From Rhynchospora pubera (taxonomy: Eukaryota > Streptophyta > Magnoliopsida > Poales > Cyperaceae): DNA of 64,000 nt. The stretch spans positions 135,991,657 to 136,055,656 of the forward strand of contig CM051459.1 of NCBI GenBank assembly GCA_028095005.1, written 5' to 3'. A program made the position numbers and the translations under genes. Each line of letters opens with the position of its first letter. The stretch's first letter is position 1. The notes under the pieces are model-generated. The model did not search any database. It was not told where the DNA came from and saw only the letters and a list, made by a program, of their open reading frames with translations. Positions 45,277 to 58,326 of the stretch are shown here, piece by piece.

Positions 45277-45377
45277 GTAAGAAATTACCTCAAGAAGTAA
45301 TAGCATGTTAGGGCGAACCAGACAAAATATCAAGGAAGAGGGATATGCTGGCGTGGTGCCAGTGCTTAGCACCCCTA

Positions 45378-45442
45378 ATTCTTTTTTACATTCCTGCAAA
45401 GATAATAGCCAGCAGATTCTTTTTTACATTCCTGCAAAGATA
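45378..45442 (+). repeat. 27-bp direct repeat pair
   Basis: Identical 27-mers starting ATTCTTTTTTACATTCCTGC at 45378-45404 and 45416-45442, separated by 11 bp. Confidence 0.9.
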
Positions 45443-47456
45443 GTTAGAACTGGTTAAAAGAATCATTTTCCTTACTAAACATACTTTCAATAATGTGATT
45501 AGAATATAACAAAATTATACAAACTATTATGTAATGAAAAAGACTCAAGTGTACCTATTAATGTGTTTAAAATATTTATATTTGAGCTAGTCTCAACAGT
45601 GCTATTTAGATTCTCAACTATTTAACCAAAATTAGCTTGAAATATGATACTAACCTTGAAGCATTCATATTTTCTCCCATTTACCTCATTCTGTCCTTGA
45701 CATGCAATTATACAAAGAACGAAGATGGCAAAATTTTATAGCTGATAGAGCTCTTTTCTACAGCATCAATTAGGGTGTGGCCTTCATATCTCAGCGATAT
45801 TTATGCTAGTTACATCTACAAACATAAAAAAAGAAAGATAATACTTAACAAATTGGATTTACAAACCCATATTTAGTAACTAATATTGAGAAATTCATCT
45901 CGCCTTTTGAAAACAATATAAACATCTTGTTTATTCTTAAATAAAAATTACAACTGAACAATTGAAACTTTTCTAAATTGTTTGATGGTGTATCACTGAT
46001 ATCTAATTTGCATCTGACTGTATATGCTTATATGCTACCAAGATGATTATAAAGATATCACTGGTCAGTAAAAAAAAAACACAATTAGAGCATACTGCTA
46101 TACAGAACAAAGGGCCCCTTGAAAAGTTATCACTGGTTACATCAAAACATATATTATTCGGCACAATTAAGTCTGACTCCGAAATTACTGTGAGCGCACA
46201 GTAGTTGGAACAGTATGGCTGACTTGCGGGACCGCTTTTGATCCCACTTCCATCCGCATCCGCGTCCACAGTCGCCGCGCTTCGTCTACAGTTCTGTCCG
46301 CATCCGCGTGCACAGCTCTGCCCGTTTCTAGAGAGTTCCACCCCTCTTTCTTTCACTGAGAAGCTCCGATCTACAAAGATGAAACCATTGATGCTCCGTT
46401 TTTTAGATCGTTGTTGAGAAGCTTGATCGATGAAATAAGGAATTCAGAGGTCGTAGTTTGTTTCCTCTCCCCTTCTTTCTCTAGATTGCCTTCTCGAATT
46501 GATTCTTTTTATCTCTATTCGCAGATGGAATCTCAATTTTGCTTCCTTGCTGATTAGATTTTTAGGTTCATCTGTAAAAGTTAAGGTCCTCAATACTCCT
46601 CTCTTCCTCTTCCGTGAATCAGTCCCGATTCTTTCCTCCACTGAGCTGAAGACAATTTATTTGCCTTTGGTAAGTGTTAATTTTATTTGATATTTTTTCT
46701 TTGCAAAGACAACTGTGTTAAGCCTGTATAAGAATTTTATTAAACAATTTAATTAGTTTTCTACATGGTTGTTATTAACTACAAATGATGTGTATCAAAT
46801 TTTCAAGTTTAATTGTAAATGAAAATAGCTTACCAGAACAAGAAGAACCAACAAAGTATTCAACATTGTCTCTTCTTCTTTTGAAGCTTTGGCATGTCAG
46901 TATGGTCCTAAAATGTTAGTAAAAGGTGCTTTTAATGAACTCTAATCGTTCTTTGTTCTTTGGTTTCTTTACGCATGTGACATGTGCAATCTTAATTCCT
47001 GTAAATTGGTGTGCATCACACTAAAATTCTCTTTTTTATTTTGTGGACTGCAAAATTTGTTCAAAATTTCAAATTTATCATTTACGAGGATGGATTGATG
47101 GAGTCTTCTTCTTTGTTTTTTAACTAATTGATATTTCAACATTTTGACTAATTCTTTTTTAACTTCTTATTTTCTATCTTTCATCTTATTTTCGAAACAT
47201 CTTTTTTAGATAAATTTGCGGCTTTCTTTTACCTTGGTTTCACTTTTATAAAAGAAATTTTGAGATATCCTATAAAATTTCCGAAATTTATTTTAATCTA
47301 TCAGAATGGATCGACGGAGTCTTCTTCTTTGTTTTTGAACTAATTGATGTTTGGGGCTCTAGGTCTGATTGAAAAATTTTATTTCATTTCGATTTTTCAT
47401 TTGGATGAAAGAAGAGGTCGATTTGCTGGTAAATTACTTTGTTGGTACTTTTGCAG

Positions 47457-47560
47457 TTTGGGTCTTTTGGAGGGACTATAGATGAAACTGAGATTGCGAT
47501 AGATGTGGAACTTCAATTAAGGAAGCTTGCTATAGAAATGGCAGAAACTGCAAATCCAAG
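47457..47560 (+). pseudogene. Possible captured exon of unknown gene
   Basis: After TTTTGCAG, an open stretch reads FGSFGGTIDETEIAIDVELQ and continues LRKLAIEMAETANPR, ending at AAG|GTGTGT. Its composition is more protein-like than its surroundings. A candidate next exon (47702-47757) brings a stop in this frame. I cannot name the family. If real, it is a gene fragment inside the putative Helitron. Confidence 0.25.
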
Positions 47561-50099
47561 GTGTGTATTTGACCCTCTCCCTATGTTCAATGAAATGCTC
47601 AAGTAAAAATTTTGCATTAGAATTAACTCTTTATCTTTTCTTTGAGCTTTGTCAACCACTTTTTCTGTATATTCGATTGCCGGGATCCTATCTTTCAGCA
47701 GGAATTTCACAAGATTTGAAAGAATGTTCTAATGAAGACGACTTGCCGATCTTATCAGTAAGTGTCTCTACTTGCTATGTATTATCAATAAAAATTACTG
47801 AGAGGTTTGCTGATTCTTAGTTCAGCTATTTTGCCGCCTCATTTCTTTTTGTCAGCTCACGTTGTCTTTCAATTCATATTTTTTTTGTCATTTTTGGCTC
47901 CTCATTTTGTTTGTTTTTGTTGAGTTCTATTTACATGAGTCAGTCAAGTTGGATATGAAAGTTGGAAAAGAAAAAAAAAAGCTTTCCCAATAAAATAAAA
48001 TTTTGTAATTGTTTCCTTACTCCCTCATAGTTGCAGTTGAGTTATTCAACTTAGTTGGATAAATTAGTCTATAGGTAATTTCATTATTGACAGTTAGTTA
48101 TCTTGATTGGTTCAATTGGATCGCCGATATGACCGTGGATCAGTGGATATACTTCTATAATTGGGTAAATTAAAGCTTTCTTTAGTTGTGTGTTGCAGTT
48201 TGCGATATGGTGAAGTGTAGTTCATTCTAGACCAAATATATATCATCAAAACTACAAACATTGAATCTGGTAGAGCATCGCCGGTTAAAATGTATCTATA
48301 ATGACAAAATCTGATTTGCAGAGCAACATGTTTTGTTGTTCTTCCAGCATTCTGCGTTGCTTTTTAGGAAAAACTAAAAAGGTTGAATCGATTCCAGTTT
48401 CAGCTAAAAAGTATCTCCAATGACAACGTTTTGATTCGAATTCATGTACATGATGACTAGGGGCAAAATGTTCAAGTCCATCTAATATTCAATTTTAAGC
48501 TATGGAGCAAGTAAATAAGTAATGTTCTTCTTTTAATAGCACACTTTTCTTCTCTGAACATTTTCATTTGGAGTTCTAAAACATAACCATAGCAAAAGTT
48601 TTGAATTGTAATCGATTTTATTTTTCTGCTAATATAGTTGTTTTTCCTGATTTTACTTTCAATCAGGCTCTAGCTTGACATCAATTTACCTGACACTGGT
48701 TACAATGGAATATCAGATAGGTTCAATCAATGTAATACTTGAAGACAAAATATAATTATTTTATTTCTTAATAGATTTAGTTTTTCTTTTTATTAATCGA
48801 TAGACTTAGTCATGAACTTCTCTTTCTTTATATAGGCTGGTACACCGATATGAGGAACAACAAAAAGGTAACAGATTAGAATCCCTCCTCTCTCTATATT
48901 TGGTTTCAAATTTTTTTTCCAGAAATGGTTTCTTTTTCTTGATTTTTCTTTCCATATGACTGCACATATATTTATTTTATGATTTAAGGAGTATCAATAG
49001 TGGTTTTTTAAGAGGAGAAAACTATTGTACCAGTGCAAGAGTTATTAACTTATTATGGATAAAAAAACATACAGTATTTGTTCATTACATGTCATGTTTT
49101 CAATCTATGCAGCTATGAATAATAATAAAAAAAAACTACCCCAGCTTGATTTTCAATTCGATAAAGAGCATAAGATATCTTTTCTGTCTTGGCAGGTTTT
49201 TTCCTTCAATTTTATCTTTGTGGTCGCTTCTGCATTTCAAAGTATTAAAGACGTGAATTCTTGAAATGAATTTGATATATTAGTCAAATGGCATTCAATA
49301 TATTATGTGCAATTTCTCTGTTAATACAATAACCAGTAATAGAACTATTCAAATGAGGATTTTGTTAACCTACCCATGATTTTTTTTTCAAAGTTGAGTA
49401 CTGAAAAATTATGTAATATGATAACTGTTTTATTTTGGACATAATATTTTGGACATTCATCCTGCTCTTGATACATATTTGGGTGGTTCCTTTTATCATA
49501 ACATTCAAACTTTATTATTTATAGCAATACCCCTAAGAAAAGGATAGCATAAAAAGAAACTGTAACATTTATTCCTATCTTTCGTCTTATTTATTATTAT
49601 TATTTTTTTCTATAATTTATCTATTTGTGCTATGGTTGATAGATATAGTAAAATGAACTATCGATAAAAATTGTTGTAATAGTAAGATTTAACAAAAAGA
49701 TGAGAGGAAAAATAGGTCGCGCAACGCGCGACGAAACCACTAGTTATGATCATTGAGGCACTTTTTCAAACACTCCACGTGTGCAAGAATGGGACAATTT
49801 ATCAACATACTATCTCTAACAACAAAAAAATTCACCAGTAGAGATTCCATAAACCATGAGAATGTCAATTATTTGCTTCGCAAAAAGGCGTCCTAATTCC
49901 GACACGAAAAGCTATCTGTGTTCACCTAAAGACACTACCTAAGCGACCCCGATACTCTAGCCGCTAATAATAAACATCTGTGTCGCGAGGACGCGGATTA
50001 CTTAACGCGTCTCTATATCTTTGTCGGAATAACGACGCATATCATGTTCTTCGACCGCTTATTCAAACAGTAAGCGTGTCTCTATTTAGACGTTACTAT

Positions 50100-50335
50100 G
50101 TCGGTTTACTGACGTCTTTATTAAGCGACCCAGATAATATATTGTCAGAATTTATCGGGGCCCGCAAACTATATTTGTCAATATACCGACACCTTTGATC
50201 AGCGACACAGATAATATATTGTCAGAATTTAGCAAGACCCACAATTTATAATAATCGATATACGGATGTCTTTGATTAGCGACACAGATAATTTATTATC
50301 AGAATTTAGCGGGGCCCACTGTATTCATGTTTTTC
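50100..50335 (+). repeat. Degenerate tandem repeats (AGCGACxCAGATAAT units)
   Basis: Three units anchored by AGCGAC at 50124, 50211 and 50278 (spacing 87 and 67 bp). Each has AGATAATxTATT, then TCAGAATTTA, then GGCCC or ACCC. GTCGGTATACTGACG-like motifs occur around them (50099, 50177, 50363). They resemble subterminal repeats of a CACTA-type element, but no CACTA termini were found. Confidence 0.6.
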
Positions 50336-51081
50336 GACATTACTGTATATTAGATCAAAGATGTCGGTATACTGACGCCATTCAATTCTTCCTGGTATCG
50401 TTTTGGTACCACCACTATTTAATTCAAATGATTTTAATTATTCACAACTATTTGAAATTCACAAACATACATACATTCACATAGTCAAACAAAAATCACA
50501 CAAATATCTATTATGCATTTAATTGCAAATCAACATTCAGACATCCGATTAAAATAACAAGCTTGCATAAGTTTTGGTACAAATAAGAATTATAAGGAAA
50601 ATAACATGAAATTTTAAATTAGTCTAGACAAAAAACTTTAACACCTAAAACTAAAGATCCAAGATAAATAATTTTTCTAGGTAAAATTCTCATAACCATG
50701 CTAAACTTACTCGTGCATAATCCATGTCAAACACGGCTGCTTCTAAAAGAAAAATAAACAAAGAATTATTCCTGATCTAGTAAAATAAAATGGTGCGACT
50801 GTAGTACCAACATTTCAGTGTGTAGCTGTATGGATTGCGTACCTGAACTGATACTGTGAAGGCCAATTGAATGCCATACGTGCCCAGCATTGTAGAAGTA
50901 TTAAAGTAATTCACAAATTTTGAGAAAAATATCATTATCTTAATTTACGTAACTCAAAACATTAGCACAAAAATATTTTGAAATATGTATGTTGGTGCAA
51001 CTTGGTACCTGAGCTCTGAATTTTTGCACCTCTTATTCTAGCTGAACTAGTTTTATCCTACTGGCTAGATTTCAATTTTGC

Positions 51082-51240
51082 TGGATATAAACCTAATTAT
51101 TTGTAGAAAATGATAAAACAATCAAACAAATTATGATTGCGCATATATGTATTTGGTTACAGTTGTTGGATATAAGCCTAATTATTTGTAGAAAATGATA
51201 AGACAATCAAATAAATTATGATTGCCCATATATGTATTTG
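51082..51240 (+). repeat. 74-bp direct repeat pair
   Basis: 51082-51155 and 51167-51240 are nearly identical, starting TGGATATAA and ending ATATATGTATTTG, separated by 11 bp. Confidence 0.9.
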
Positions 51241-52896
51241 ATCATCTAAAGGAAAAAGTACCTTCTTTCTCAGACTGTACAAACCACACAATTCTAAAAA
51301 GGGTATACACTTTATTACATTTGAATATTGACCGAATAGGTTCAGTTCTCAAAAAAAAAAATCACTTGCTGAATGTAAAAGTTATTAATTTAATAACTAG
51401 GGATGATAGATATTGACCCGATTCAAGGCATTTCATATATGAATAATCAAGCTCGATAGCTTCTGGATCTTTCCTGCTCACAAAATAACAAATCTGAAAT
51501 GGAAAAAAAATGCATAATTAAGAAAGAACTCCTAGCATATATATAATTTACCTTGAAGGATAGTAATCTTACTCTCTTTCATGCAATATAAATAATTTGT
51601 TTATATTAGGTATGCCTGACATAAGAATATTATACAAGACAATAGATTGTAAAATAATTGGAAAATATCTCACCACTTTTCAGGATTTCCTTGTTGGACA
51701 CCTGCTTTAGTGTTTCTACATCATCAGATGATCATCTAGAAGAACCACATATCCTACCTAAACTAAGGAAATTTCAATTTAGTAAGAAATAGAACATGGG
51801 TGTTTAGTTCCTTTCAAAATTTGTGAAGACAGAATGAAAGGAATTATTACATTTAAAACTGAGAGAAACATTTTCTATGGCAAGTACCAATCCTTGTATG
51901 CTTTGTTTCTTCCTTCCATCCCTTGAAAGATATCCTAAGAAACTCAACAGCATCAAATCTCGCCTTGTGAAACCAACTGCATACATGTCTGATTTACCAT
52001 TCCAGTTGTTGTTGGGAAATCCATCCTTTGGGAACCCATCTTTGGTGAAGAAATCAGTTTCTTGTAGAAACAAATAATAAGCAGATTAGAATTTATTCCT
52101 CAAATTCTAAACTTTAACAAATGATTATATGTTAAGACCATGTGATCAGGTGGTATCTGAAATGATCAAACTACTATGAAATCAGAGCTGACCTCTAATA
52201 TAAATTGGAACTGTTGATCTACTGAATTGATTCCAAATGTCATAAATTAATTTTAAATAACATACTAGACCATGGAATAGAACATGCCTAGCATTACACA
52301 TACCAGATTTTGAGAAATTATTAAATGCTTTTCATAACAAAAAGAATCTAGAACCACTAATTATAATTTAACATTTATCCGGTCATTGCATACAAGTCCT
52401 CCTTTTCTCGGATCATCTGGGAAAAAAGAGTTACTCAATTACAGATCCACAGATCCATGCAAGCACAATAGGTCAAACAATATTTACATCAGTCATGCAA
52501 TTAGAACCTTACTTGTTAAGCACACATCTCTTTCAAGATGTATGCTTGAAATCGTTTGCACCTTCAACATTTCTTCTCAAAAGAGAACAAAAAAATAGCC
52601 TTCTTTTTCTTCCTTAATTAATTTACTTTTGCAGAATTTTACCTAGAAAAATAAATAGTAGGTTACACTGTAAATTGTAGGAGATATTAAATTCATAAGA
52701 AATATGATTATTATAAGAAAATAATGATTATAAATGGCAATATGTGAAAATTTCTTCAAAAACTTTACCCGTGAAGTGATTCTGGTTGAGATGGCAAAAG
52801 CAAATAAAAAGAGAGATTATTAGTGAAAAACAAAATCAAAGGGAACCCAAATGAGTAAAAAATAATTAAAGTATAAATAAAAGAGACTGACAAGTA

Positions 52897-53040
52897 TTAT
52901 GCTTTGAGAAGCTGATCCAAGCCCCATCCGTCGTTGACCGAGACAAGAAGCGGCCCATTTAGTTGATTGTCTGCTAGGTCTAGCCATGTCAATTTTGAAA
53001 GTTTACCAAAGAAGGGGGATTCTTCCAGTAAAATTGTTTG
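52897..53040 (-). pseudogene. LRR receptor-kinase ectodomain fragment
   Basis: On the minus strand the frame reads FFGKLSKLTWLDLADNQLNG, then PLLVSVNDGWGLDQLLKA, then a stop. LDLADNQLxGPxPVS...GLDxLL is the last-repeat segment of a plant LRR receptor-kinase group (LRR-VIII-1/HPCA1-like). Upstream in the same frame the sequence dissolves into Gly/Val-rich low complexity made of GGTGGTGGT repeats. No kinase domain was found nearby. It is probably a captured or decayed fragment. Confidence 0.5.
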
Positions 53041-53947
53041 CATCACTACCACCACCACCGTCTTTATCGGCCCCGGATCTAAAACTTCTGTCCCAGCGCC
53101 GCCATGTACAGAACCACCACCACCACCGTCTTTATCGGCCTCCGCTCGACGCGCTACCACTGCTTCCACCTCCACCTCCGCCGCACTACCACTGCCCCCG
53201 GATCGAGAGACGACGAGAAAAGAAAAGTAGAGGGAGGTCTTACGGCGGGAAGAAAGAGCGGCGAGAGAAAACCTAAAGGGAAGGGTGAGAAAATGAAAAA
53301 AAATATATAAAAAGGAAAATGAATCTACATATGGGATGAGGCAGAAAAGAAAAAACGCCCAAATTAAGTAGAATTGAGTAGAATTGAAGGGTGACACTTA
53401 TATTCAATAATTCAAATAGTTTTACTATATTACAATTATTATATTTATATAAAAAGTAGACCTCTAGAATATCTGGAATATTTGGAGGGAATTGTCAGCG
53501 CCTAAAGAATTGAAATTTAACTTCAAATTTTGAAATATAAACTGATGTAAATTGGTATCTCGAGAGTAAATTGGCCAATATTCTCGTTGAAAATTTTCAA
53601 GTATTCTTACTAACATTATTGTAGTACTTTTTTTTATCATGCTTTTTCAAGTATTTTCGGAATTTAAGCATTATTTTGTCAGAATTTCAAGTCTGAAATA
53701 TTCTCCATTTTTATTTTATTATATAATGAGAATGTTAATTTTTTCTTTATTATTAATGTCTATTAACATATTTGTTGTCTGAATTTATAATTAGCAAAAA
53801 TTTATATAGAAATAATAATAATTTTTGGACATTGATAGCTGTAGTCATGTTAAAACCACATTATTTTCTATAATAGTATGTTAATAAACACATGTGTACA
53901 AATAACGTGTGATAGTAAAAAAAAAATCATGCAAGTTGTGTATTATA

Positions 53948-54135
53948 GGCTCCGTTTGGATGCGTTGGGAATAAGGTAGGAAGAAGGAAGAAGGGAAGAA
54001 ATTTATTGGGAAGGGATAAATTTATTGGGAAGTGTGTAACTTTTGTGAAGAGTTTGGATGGTTAGAAATAAATTTATTGGTAAAAAGTGGTTATTCCTTA
54101 TTCCTTATTCGGAAAGAAGGCATCCAAACGGAGCC
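53948..54135. mobile_element. Small MITE, intact copy (188 bp)
   Basis: Perfect 16-bp TIRs GGCTCCGTTTGGATGC and the reverse complement at the right, with internal A/G-rich sequence. The flanking trinucleotide ATA occurs on both sides, which could be a 3-bp target duplication (PIF/Harbinger-like). A second copy lies at 39330-39482. Confidence 0.8.
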
Positions 54136-54700
54136 ATAAACATTTTTTTGCTAAGTGAAATACCAGTAACAACTAAATGTTACATCTAATTTTTAAGAAA
54201 ATAAATAAATAAATAAAACGAATGCACGTTTTATTTAGTTGTGTGACATGTAAAAATTATATAAGTTTCTTCCATTTTTCTATCCTGCATAGAAATTCTT
54301 AAGAAATTATAACTCTTTGCAAAATTAATGTTCCATTAATTTTCATTGGTAATCTTAAGAAATTACAAGAATTTAGTGATTTTTATTTTATATATTTATT
54401 TATTATCTAATTTTAAAATTGAAGCCATTTTTTTATATTTCGGAATTTTGAAACATTTCATTACAAAAAATAAATCCGGCATGAGATATGGGAATAATGA
54501 AACTGACAAATTCATGGTTATTAAATTGATGTCATCTACAATTTTGCCACCGTTTGACATCACTTGAACAAAATGAACATATAAAATAAACAAGATTAAC
54601 ATATAAATCAAAGCCACATAAAACAAATAAATTTTGTCATCCCTTTTATATGCACACAAAACACAAATAATGTTGCGTCAAACATTCATGCCCTAAATCT

Positions 54701-54871
54701 TGTTCCATGTCGTGTTGATACGAGTTAATACTTCCAACGATATTGTGTCGAGTTAAGAAAAAAGATTGTTTAACATGATTACATGACAAACATTATGACA
54801 TGACACGATATGGTGTCGTGTCGTGACGACGTATAAAACGTGTCAATCCATATTATAATTTAATTTAGTTT
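54701..54871. mobile_element. Decayed relative of the 41631-42200 hAT family
   Basis: ATGTCGTGTTGATACGAGTT and following sequence to CCATATTATAATTTA matches 41695-41812 with many changes. It is cut off on the right by a solo LTR that starts at 54877. Confidence 0.65.
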
Positions 54872-54876
54872 TTCAC

Positions 54877-56499
54877 TGATATCTCTTATTTATATATACA
54901 TTTTGACCATACTTGGCACCAAAATACTACCCAAACCAATCATATTCACTGCACTTTTGCATTATATTTTGCAAAATTGGATACTGCCGTGGAATTTGAC
55001 TTGTTTTGTAGGAACTTGATGGATTGGACACAATAATTGCATAAAATGGTGGATTTTGAAGTAGAAAACGACTGAAAAGAGTCCATATCATAGTAGAGCT
55101 CATCCTAAACTTTCCAACGATCTTTGAATCACCTCAATCGGAGTCCGGATGAAGAAATTATGGTCAAAATACTATAAATGCTCGATTCTGGAATTTTGGT
55201 CCGAAATTTATATATTTCGGACCGAAATTTTCAGATTTCGGCCCGAAATTTCTTCTATGGAAAGTGATTTTTGGTAATTTTCAAAGAAGGAAGAATCTCC
55301 TCTTGCCCTAGCCGCCTCCTGGTCTTTCCCTAGGTGTTTTTAAGCACGAATTTCGACCAGACACGCATCCCACCTTCCATACAATAATTTCCACCTCTTC
55401 CATCGTCGTTCTCACGCGGAAAGGCGTGGGATTCCACCTCTCGCAGAGGAGTACGTCCATGGCATCAACTTTGGAGCGATTCTGGACGCGACAGCGGTAG
55501 AACCGATCCAACCACGACTTCGGACGATCGATATCTTGAGTTAGAAGCGATATTTGCTTTATTCGTTCCTTTTCTCTTGATATTTTGATTTGATGGAGTT
55601 TATCTTATTTTTCTTGCATGTTAGGCTAGTTAATGATGTCTTAGGAGTAGTTAATAGATTAGTTTAGTATTTTGTTATGACTTGATTACTTATGCTATGA
55701 TTATGTGATATGTTTTGTTGAGTATTATATCTAGCTTGATTAATTTGATTGCTTGTTTGATTGTTTACCTATTGATGAACTGCAGCACCATTAGGGCATT
55801 AAACTAGAACAAATAATTGATTAGTTAAGTATATGAGGTAAGCCAATCGCTCGAAAGAGGAGGTTAGTTCACGACCGAAAGGTGTAGCTTTTAATGATCC
55901 GACAGGACTTTAAATACCTCTAGAAATCCAACTAAATATACTTAAATAGCTAAATCAGAACGAAAGTATAGGTTTAGTTGTTTACATGGTAAAAGCCAAG
56001 TTCCATACCAAGTTAGAACCAAAATTGTGATAGCTGAGGTTAGGACTTAGGTCTGGTTGTTTAGTAGCCTTCACATAACATTGTGTAAAAATATCAAGTC
56101 AAAACAAGAGGCCTAAAGCAAGTTTAGGAACGAAACAACATGGATTTCGGTCCGAAATCCACACATTTCGGTTCGAAATATGCCTCTGTCTCGGTGAAAA
56201 TTGTAGATAAAGGTGTTTTGGAGCTAAACTAATTGAACACAAATTCCTAGGACATTACTGACATTTATTTAGAGTCCAGAAAATACCAAAAATAATTTAT
56301 TTAATTGCACTTTAGATAATTGTATTTCTAAATCATAAAACTCCAAAAAATTAATTGTCTAGCTTTCGTGAGCAAGTAAAGTCTGGTAATCATTTGTACC
56401 GTCCCTTGGGTTCGACCCTAAAGCTTAACTAAAACGACTAGTGAGGTTAGCTCTAGGTTATAAATTTATTTGATATCCTAGGTTTCAATTCCTTCATCA
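54877..56499. mobile_element. Solo LTR, family A copy 2
   Basis: 1623 bp, starts TGATATCTC and ends CTTCATCA, flanked by perfect 5-bp duplications TTCAC (54872-54876 and 56500-56504). It shares termini, TTTCGGxCCGAAAT-type palindromes and a GGGTTCGAC block with 22957-24654. Non-coding. Confidence 0.8.
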
Positions 56500-57119
56500 T
56501 TCACCAAATTTTGCAATTTCTCAAAAATTTTTTGGTTTTTTTTTCAGATTTTTTAAACAGCTATTTTATAGAAAATGACACGATCAAATCAATTTGACCG
56601 AACTATCAATTAAATTTCGTCAGATTTCAATTTTGAAAGTTTAAATGAACGATATAAATTGTCCACTATGATCTATCAATGGAAATCTTCTTGCCAACCA
56701 ATTTTTTTTTCAAATATTTTATGTATTTTTTTCCGAATTTTTATAACTGTTATTTTTTAAGGGTTCAAAACATATTAGATTATCGATTTTTTTATATTTC
56801 ATCAAGAAGATTTCAACATGGAGAACAACTTAAGCAGTTTGGATGGGCAATTTGAATTTTTTTATTTAGAAAAATTAGCAGAGAGTACATTAGCCAACCT
56901 CTTATATATAATATAATTTTAATTAGATTTAATTTATTGCTTAAATAAAATTTTACAAGCAAACGTTTTCTTAATATGTAAATTATATAAAAAAATTTCA
57001 TATCAGTTTTCTGAATGAAAAATTTACAGTAAAAAATATATTAAGCTCTAAGTTAGCAAAATATATTCTATAATTTTTAATAGTATGTTTACAACCAGTC
57101 CATGAAATTCAATGAAAAA

Positions 57120-57171
57120 TTGATTAAAAATTGATTAAAATTGATTAAAATTGATTAAAATTGATTAAAAA
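57120..57171 (+). repeat. Short tandem array TTGATTAAAA
   Basis: Five copies of a 10-11 bp unit TTGATTAAAA(A). Confidence 0.9.
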
Positions 57172-58227
57172 TTTTACATAATTTTTAATAAATTTGATTA
57201 AAATTGAATTTTCGATGAAAAATTTAATTAAAAAAGAAAAAAAATTAATCGAGGAGTTCAACAAAAGATTGACAATCGGTATATATTACAGCCGTAAATT
57301 TTCTTCTACTCTATAATAAAATTAAAATGGGAATATATTTTCTTTATTTAATAAAATTAACATTTCTTTTCTACTGTATAATACTTAAGAAATCGTTATT
57401 TTTCTAACTCTCAACTTATTGCCCATATTATATAATTGGAAATTTTAAAAAATATACTAACGAATCTATATAATTGAATAAAGGTGCACAGGTGGTTATT
57501 GGGTTTGGTAACACAATATATTGAAAAAGAAGGGTAAGTGGCAGGTTATTAAATAGGTAGTGGGAAATTATTTATTTATTTTTTTTAAGGAGAATTCTTT
57601 TGTACAATTTTTTTTAAATTTAATTCTTTTGTACAATTGGTACTTTTGGTACAATTGGTACTTTTTTTTTAAAAATTTAATTCTTTTTTAAAAGGTAGGA
57701 AACTACTTTTGGCGGAAAACTTTGGCGCCATCTAAAAGAATTATCCGTACAAATGGTAGTAATTTTGCGCCATCTAAAATACATTGCAATAATATATTAA
57801 TCATAACCTACTTAGATATTGCATTTATTTATTAATATATGCAATCTATCCGACCAATGGAAATAATTTTATGAAATTGGGTTAATTTTAATGATCATAA
57901 TGAAATATTTAAATTTAAATCATTCGAATCTTTTGAGAATCAAATTTGAAATATATATTTTTTCGATTACTTTGAAAATTACGGTAGCCAATAATTATTT
58001 ATCTAATTATTATTATTTTTTTATAGAAGAGATTAGCTATTGAAGACAATAGTAAGTGGAGGGTATGGCTATATGGGATTTGCACTACTAGAATTTTAAA
58101 TATCTGCGTGCGTAGGCTATGTGGCTAGCGTGGCTAGATAAAGCAAGCACGCTAAAAAAACAGTAGTCCAGACGATTTAATTATTGCTTCGGTATTTGAA
58201 CGCACATTAATTTGCTACAGGGACGCT

Positions 58228-58326
58228 AGATTTTTTTCATTTAGCGCGGATCTCATTTTCGCTAGATAACCAAACATGCAGTATAATTATCGCCAGATTT
58301 TCATTTAGCGCGGATCTCATTTTCGC
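58228..58326 (+). repeat. Direct repeat pair near CACTA left end
   Basis: The phrase CATTTAGCGCGGATCTCATT plus TTCGC occurs at 58228-58262 and 58295-58326, probably subterminal repeats. Confidence 0.85.

Larger units (their letters stand above)
42263..49743 (+). mobile_element. Possible Helitron, about 7.5 kb
   Basis: The 3' end is convincing: a 7-bp GC hairpin (GTCGCGC 49716-49722, GCGCGAC 49726-49732) followed 11 nt later by CTAG at 49740-49743 and then a T. The best matching 5' end is TCTATTCTCGCGCGTTACGCG at 42263 (last base 42283), with the same GCGCG-type motif. The base before it is T, not the expected A, so the left end is uncertain. No Rep/helicase is visible; an autonomous copy would be needed elsewhere. 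The interior holds telomere-like repeats, a hAT-like remnant and possible gene fragments. Confidence 0.4.

Noticed and set aside
45000..45300. CRISPR-like array
   Set aside because: Three tandem units without unique spacers in a plant nuclear sequence; simple tandem duplication.
52897..53397. A complete 166-aa LRR protein on the minus strand
   Set aside because: Only about 45 C-terminal residues are LRR-like; the rest is low complexity and lacks a plausible gene structure.
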